Origin: Rhodopila globiformis
Lineage (GTDB): Bacteria > Pseudomonadota > Alphaproteobacteria > Acetobacterales > Acetobacteraceae
Direction: 5' to 3'
DNA: 44,623 nucleotides
Assembly: GCF_002937115.1 (NCBI RefSeq)
Contig: NZ_NHRY01000217.1
Span: forward strand, 1 to 44,623
Shown here: positions 41,833 to 44,623 of the stretch, in pieces
Numbering within the stretch: the stretch's first letter is position 1
How the letters are laid out: each line of letters opens with the position of its first letter
The notes under the pieces: model-generated
The model's input: only the letters and a program-made list of their open reading frames with translations
Databases searched by the model: none
Told to the model about the DNA's origin: nothing
Program-made: the position numbers and the translations under genes

Positions 41833-43970
41833 GCGGCAGACGTGGCGGGAACCGGCGCGGCCAGGGCAGGCGCGGCCAGGGCAGGCGCGGCCAGGGCAGG
41901 CGCGGCCAGGGCAGGCGCAGCTGGGAGAGGCGCGGCCGGCATGGATACGAAAAAGTCCGGCGGCGCGGCCCCCGGGAACAGGTTGCGGCGCACTCCGACA
42001 AGGGCGAGCAGCAGGCGCACCTGGCGGTGCCCGGCCGGCATGCCGCCGACGGCCGCGATGCTGGCGTCAAGCCCAGCCAGGAGCGGTCCCGGCGCCGGCA
42101 TGTCGCCATGCCGGGCCAGGTCGGCGAAATGGCGGTCGAGATCCGCGAGCATCCGGGTAATCGATCCGGCACAGGAGTCCGGCAAGCCGCGCCGGAAGCG
42201 CGGCACGTCGATCAGGTTCAGGCCGAGCCGCAACTCGACCAGCGCGCGCTCGGCGGCCTGCCGCGGGTTCTGTCCCACCGCCACCAGCCGTGGCGCGAGC
42301 AGCACCAGGCGATCCAGCATGGCATCGGCGAGCCGGTTGCGCTGCGCCGCGGCCATCCGCGCCCCGATATCGCGCAGCCGCGCGAGCGCGACCAGGTCGG
42401 TGCGGTTGGCGCGCATGATGCGCCGCGCGATCCATCCGGCGCCGACCGACCGCAGGAGCGCGGTCAGCATCGCGGCTATCGACATGCCGGTCACGACCGC
42501 AATGCCGTTGTTCAGCGTGGCGGCCATGTCGGCCGTATAGCGGCCTTGCAGGCCCATCATGACGGCGGTGTTGACCGCGGTGCCGAGGCCCCAGAAGTAG
42601 AAGCGCGGCGAGGTCATCATCAGGCCGGCCAGCAGGTAGACCGGCGCCAGCGCCAGCGCGAGCATCTCGAAACTGCTGGCGGCCGGCAGGATGGCATAGA
42701 CATAGGCGATCGCGATCAGCAGGCCGATGATCGCCTGCCAGGTGAAGTTGCGGATCATCGGCACCGGGTCATCCATGGCGGCGAAGAAGCTGCACGCCAC
42801 CGCTGCCATCTGCACCGCCATCGCGCCCGCCGGCCAGCCCAGGGCGATCCACGCGGCGCAGCACGCGAGGACGGCGAGGACTGCCGCCAGCGCGGACAGC
42901 GCGGCCATGCCATGATCGACATGCTGCGCCCGCCCCGCGCGCGTCACCGCGTGGCGCAGATGCGGCACGGGCCCGCTCGCCCCGCCGGCGAGATACCGGC
43001 GCAGGGCGCGGCAGTCCTGCATCAGCTCGATCGCCTCCCGCAGCCGCAGCAGCAACACGCTGGTCAGAACGTCCCGCCATGCCGGCGTGCTGGTGAGGAC
43101 GGGCATGAGGTCGAACGTCTCCCGATGCAGGCGCCGCGCGTCCTCGCCTGACCCATGGCCTGTCCGGTTCCACGCCAGCATGTTATCGAGCAGCCGCCGC
43201 ATCGCAGGGGACACGCCGCCCGGCAGGCGGCCAAGCTCCCGGACATGGTCACCGATGGACGACAGGGTGGGCAAGAACAGCAGCATGCGCGCGCGCAGGT
43301 CACCGAACTGTCGGCCTGCCCGGCTGAGCCCGGACGGATCATAAACCAGATTGCCCGCCAGCCGATCGGCTTCGGCGATGTCGGCGGCCATCAGGCCCCG
43401 CGACGCGGCGTCGCCGCCAAGCGCGGCTTCGGTCCAGTGATGGGTGTCGCGGCTCCAGCGGTCGAGGCAGCCGTTCAGCAGCGGCGCGATCGAGACCGGG
43501 AACACCAGGCTGCCAATCATGGTGGTGATGACGATGGCGATGCCGATTTCCTCGACCCGCGATACGGCGGACCCAAAGATGCCGGAGGGATCGGTGACCG
43601 CCGGAAACCCGATGAAGGCGGCGGTGTAGCCGGCCAGCATGAAGACATACGAGCGTGGCGTGCGATCGAGCAGCGAGATGTAGAGGCAGAGGCCTACCCA
43701 GAGCGCCAGCATCAGGCCCAGCAGTTCCGGCGCATCGACCAGGGTGGGCACCAGCACGACGCTGACCGCGGCGCCGATGAGGGTGCTGATGAAGCGGTAG
43801 ATGCTCTTGGACCGCAGGCCGCCGGTCTGCGGCTGGGAGACGATATAGACCGTCATCGCCGCCCAGTACGGCTTCTCCAGGTTCAGGCTGAACGCCACGT
43901 AGAGCGTAAGAAGCAGGGCCACGAAGGTCCTGGTGGCAAACACCCATGACCGCGCGCTGAACAGGATCAT
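41829..43970 (-). CDS. FUSC-family efflux permease (AaeB-like)
   Basis: 713 residues with two membrane blocks (about 8-165 and 395-545), each followed by a soluble helical region: the duplicated FUSC layout. Signature pieces: LNLEKPYWAAMTVYIVSQPQTGGLRSKSIYRFISTLIGA near the start and MDDPVPMIRNFTWQAIIG in the second block. AaeB relatives export aromatic carboxylic acids with the AaeA adaptor. The C-terminal about 30 residues are a tandem APALA repeat followed by PVPATSAA. The start ATG 43968-43970 overlaps the marR stop; the open frame upstream is not family-like. Confidence 0.9.
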   Translation of the reverse strand: MILFSARSWVFATRTFVALLLTLYVAFSLNLEKPYWAAMTVYIVSQPQTGGLRSKSIYRFISTLIGAAVSVVLVPTLVDAPELLGLMLALWVGLCLYISLLDRTPRSYVFMLAGYTAAFIGFPAVTDPSGIFGSAVSRVEEIGIAIVITTMIGSLVFPVSIAPLLNGCLDRWSRDTHHWTEAALGGDAASRGLMAADIAEADRLAGNLVYDPSGLSRAGRQFGDLRARMLLFLPTLSSIGDHVRELGRLPGGVSPAMRRLLDNMLAWNRTGHGSGEDARRLHRETFDLMPVLTSTPAWRDVLTSVLLLRLREAIELMQDCRALRRYLAGGASGPVPHLRHAVTRAGRAQHVDHGMAALSALAAVLAVLACCAAWIALGWPAGAMAVQMAAVACSFFAAMDDPVPMIRNFTWQAIIGLLIAIAYVYAILPAASSFEMLALALAPVYLLAGLMMTSPRFYFWGLGTAVNTAVMMGLQGRYTADMAATLNNGIAVVTGMSIAAMLTALLRSVGAGWIARRIMRANRTDLVALARLRDIGARMAAAQRNRLADAMLDRLVLLAPRLVAVGQNPRQAAERALVELRLGLNLIDVPRFRRGLPDSCAGSITRMLADLDRHFADLARHGDMPAPGPLLAGLDASIAAVGGMPAGHRQVRLLLALVGVRRNLFPGAAPPDFFVSMPAAPLPAAPALAAPALAAPALAAPALAAPVPATSAA
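41854..41913 (-). repeat. 15-bp tandem repeat, four copies, in the 3' end of the FUSC gene
   Basis: ggcgcggccagggca occurs four times without mismatch (plus-strand reading), followed by a diverged copy ggcgcagctgggaga. Each unit is five codons (repeating APALA), so copy number changes do not shift frame. It lies about 25 bases before the overlapping DUF1656 start. Confidence 0.92.
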
Positions 43971-44422
43971 CGGTCCCGCTCCGTCGTCCGGTCGGCGCGG
44001 GCCTGGATGACGCGGAGAACCCGCAGGAAGGCTTCCAGGTCCTGCGGGCTGATTCCGTCCAGCAACTGCGCGCGCACCTGCTGGAGGATCGTCTCCATCC
44101 GCGCGCACACCGCCACGCCGGCCTCGGTCAGGTGCAGCGTCTTGGCCCGCCGATCGGCTGTGTCCTCACGCCGATCGACGAGGCCGAGGTCGGACAGGTG
44201 GTCGAGCAGGCGGCCGATCGACGGCCCCTCCATGCCCATGATGGTGCTGAGCGTGACAAGCCGAACGCCATCCCCTGCGCGCATCAGGTTGACCAGGGTC
44301 CACGCGGCCGCGTCCGACAGCCCAAGATCGGCGAGCGCGGCGTCGATGCGCCGGCGCCATGCGCGGGCCGTGACCTGGATTTCGAAGCCAACCGCGGCCT
44401 GCAAGGACGGTGGGGAATTCAT
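43967..44422 (-). CDS. MarR-family transcriptional regulator
   Basis: 151 residues. The winged helix is about 50-110: GVRLVTLSTIMGMEGPSIGRLLDHLSDLGLVDRREDTADRRAKTLHLTEAG, with the typical wing DRRAK and LTEAG ending. First gene of the operon, overlapping the FUSC start by ATGA (43967-43970), so it probably represses its own efflux operon and responds to an aromatic acid or similar ligand. No ribosome site is visible ahead of ATG 44420-44422; a TATATA element about 14 bases upstream raises the possibility of a leaderless message. Confidence 0.9.
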   Translation of the reverse strand: MNSPPSLQAAVGFEIQVTARAWRRRIDAALADLGLSDAAAWTLVNLMRAGDGVRLVTLSTIMGMEGPSIGRLLDHLSDLGLVDRREDTADRRAKTLHLTEAGVAVCARMETILQQVRAQLLDGISPQDLEAFLRVLRVIQARADRTTERDR

Positions 44423-44445
44423 AGTATGCTTTTATATAGCATGCT
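44423..44445. promoter_or_regulatory. Candidate MarR operator overlapping the efflux-operon promoter
   Basis: Inverted repeat AGTATGCT (44423-44430) and AGCATGCT (44438-44445), one mismatch, seven-base AT spacer TTTATAT. Immediately upstream of the marR ATG and overlapping a TATATA -10-like element on the minus strand. Size and position suit autorepression by the MarR protein. Confidence 0.5.
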
Positions 44446-44460
44446 TTCTAACGTAACCGG

Positions 44461-44623
44461 GAGTTCCCCCGGCTCTGCCGGGGAGGCAGCAGCAGTTTGA
44501 CATTTGCGGGGGTAGGCCCCGGTTCGCCCATCAATGAAACTCTGGAGCGTGAGCCGCCAAAGCACACGCTGATGGAGTTCCATCAATGGACGAATTCGAG
44601 AGCCTAAATCACACCAAATGGGA
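44461..44623 (+). mobile_element. Left end of an IS200/IS605-type insertion sequence (continues past the window)
   Basis: The start of a Y1 transposase gene at 44586, preceded by a leader with a compact hairpin CCCCGGC-TCT-GCCGGGG (44467-44483), as is usual at IS200 left ends. The exact left boundary cannot be set because IS200 elements lack terminal inverted repeats. It begins only about 40 bases from the marR start. Confidence 0.65.
44586..44623 (+). CDS. IS200-type transposase, N-terminal fragment (runs off the window)
   Basis: Twelve residues, MDEFESLNHTKW, before the edge. This matches the stereotyped N-terminus of IS200 TnpA (M.EY.SLSHT.W.CKYH). No stop within the part seen. Start ATG 44586; a ggag lies nine bases ahead. 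Confidence 0.7.
   Translation, partial: MDEFESLNHTKW

Overview
The window is high-G+C proteobacterial DNA. The gene set points to an alphaproteobacterium, probably in or near Acetobacteraceae. This rests on the order DUF192 - tRNA-Pro - NDUFS4-like subunit - thrB - rnhA, an NdvA-type exporter, and intergenic palindromes of a kind I associate with that group. The taxonomic call is inference from gene content; no database search was possible. The window opens in the 3' end of an IS5-type transposase and closes at the start of an IS200-type transposase.

Layout. (1) 224-5026: a DUF3429 membrane protein faces a CorC/HlyC-type protein, which is translationally coupled to a fused heptose-1-phosphate guanylyltransferase/heptose bisphosphatase, followed by a heptose-7-phosphate kinase. 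Together these make a GDP-D,D-heptose supply operon. A small envelope protein follows. (2) 5955-11743, minus strand: two adjacent 2-hydroxyacid dehydrogenases, a PPP-type metallophosphatase, a CBS-pair protein, a 57-residue DUF1328 membrane protein that is easily missed, and an NdvA-like ABC exporter. (3) 13329-19138: a half-size chromate transporter, a family-2 glycosyltransferase coupled to an 1174-residue three-module glycosyltransferase, and YgfZ. (4) 19691-27169: a sulfite-oxidase-like enzyme, prpB, a distinctly AT-richer two-gene DUF262/HEPN cassette, an HDAC-family deacetylase, DUF192, tRNA-Pro(UGG), an NDUFS4-like subunit, thrB and rnhA. (5) 27472-30864: a DUF6398 protein, an unrecognised protein coupled to an SRPBCC protein, and a carotenoid oxygenase. 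(6) 31955-40091: a catabolic region with an SDR, a RuBisCO-like protein overlapping a DUF1537 kinase, a BKACE enzyme, an uncharacterised conserved protein, an alpha/beta hydrolase, the internally deleted remnant of a family-5 solute-binding protein, and a DadA-like oxidase. (7) 40712-44422, minus strand: a fully overlapping marR - FUSC - DUF1656 - HlyD efflux operon.

The long non-coding gaps are filled with dispersed repeats: at least four copies of a tcatggccgggcg palindrome family in two subtypes, and several members of large hairpin families with arms such as ctctgcg, ctctgtg and ctccgtg. A 536-bp element with 25-bp terminal inverted repeats (40085-40620) supplies the stop codon of the dadA-like gene.

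The best candidate for an under-described system is the DUF262 + HEPN cassette at 21936-23644. It looks like a recently acquired defence or toxin module, spliced so tightly that its last stop codon overlaps the start of the deacetylase gene. The second candidate is the RuBisCO-like protein/DUF1537 kinase locus with BKACE and the uncharacterised 133-residue protein, probably a pathway for a branched or short sugar acid.
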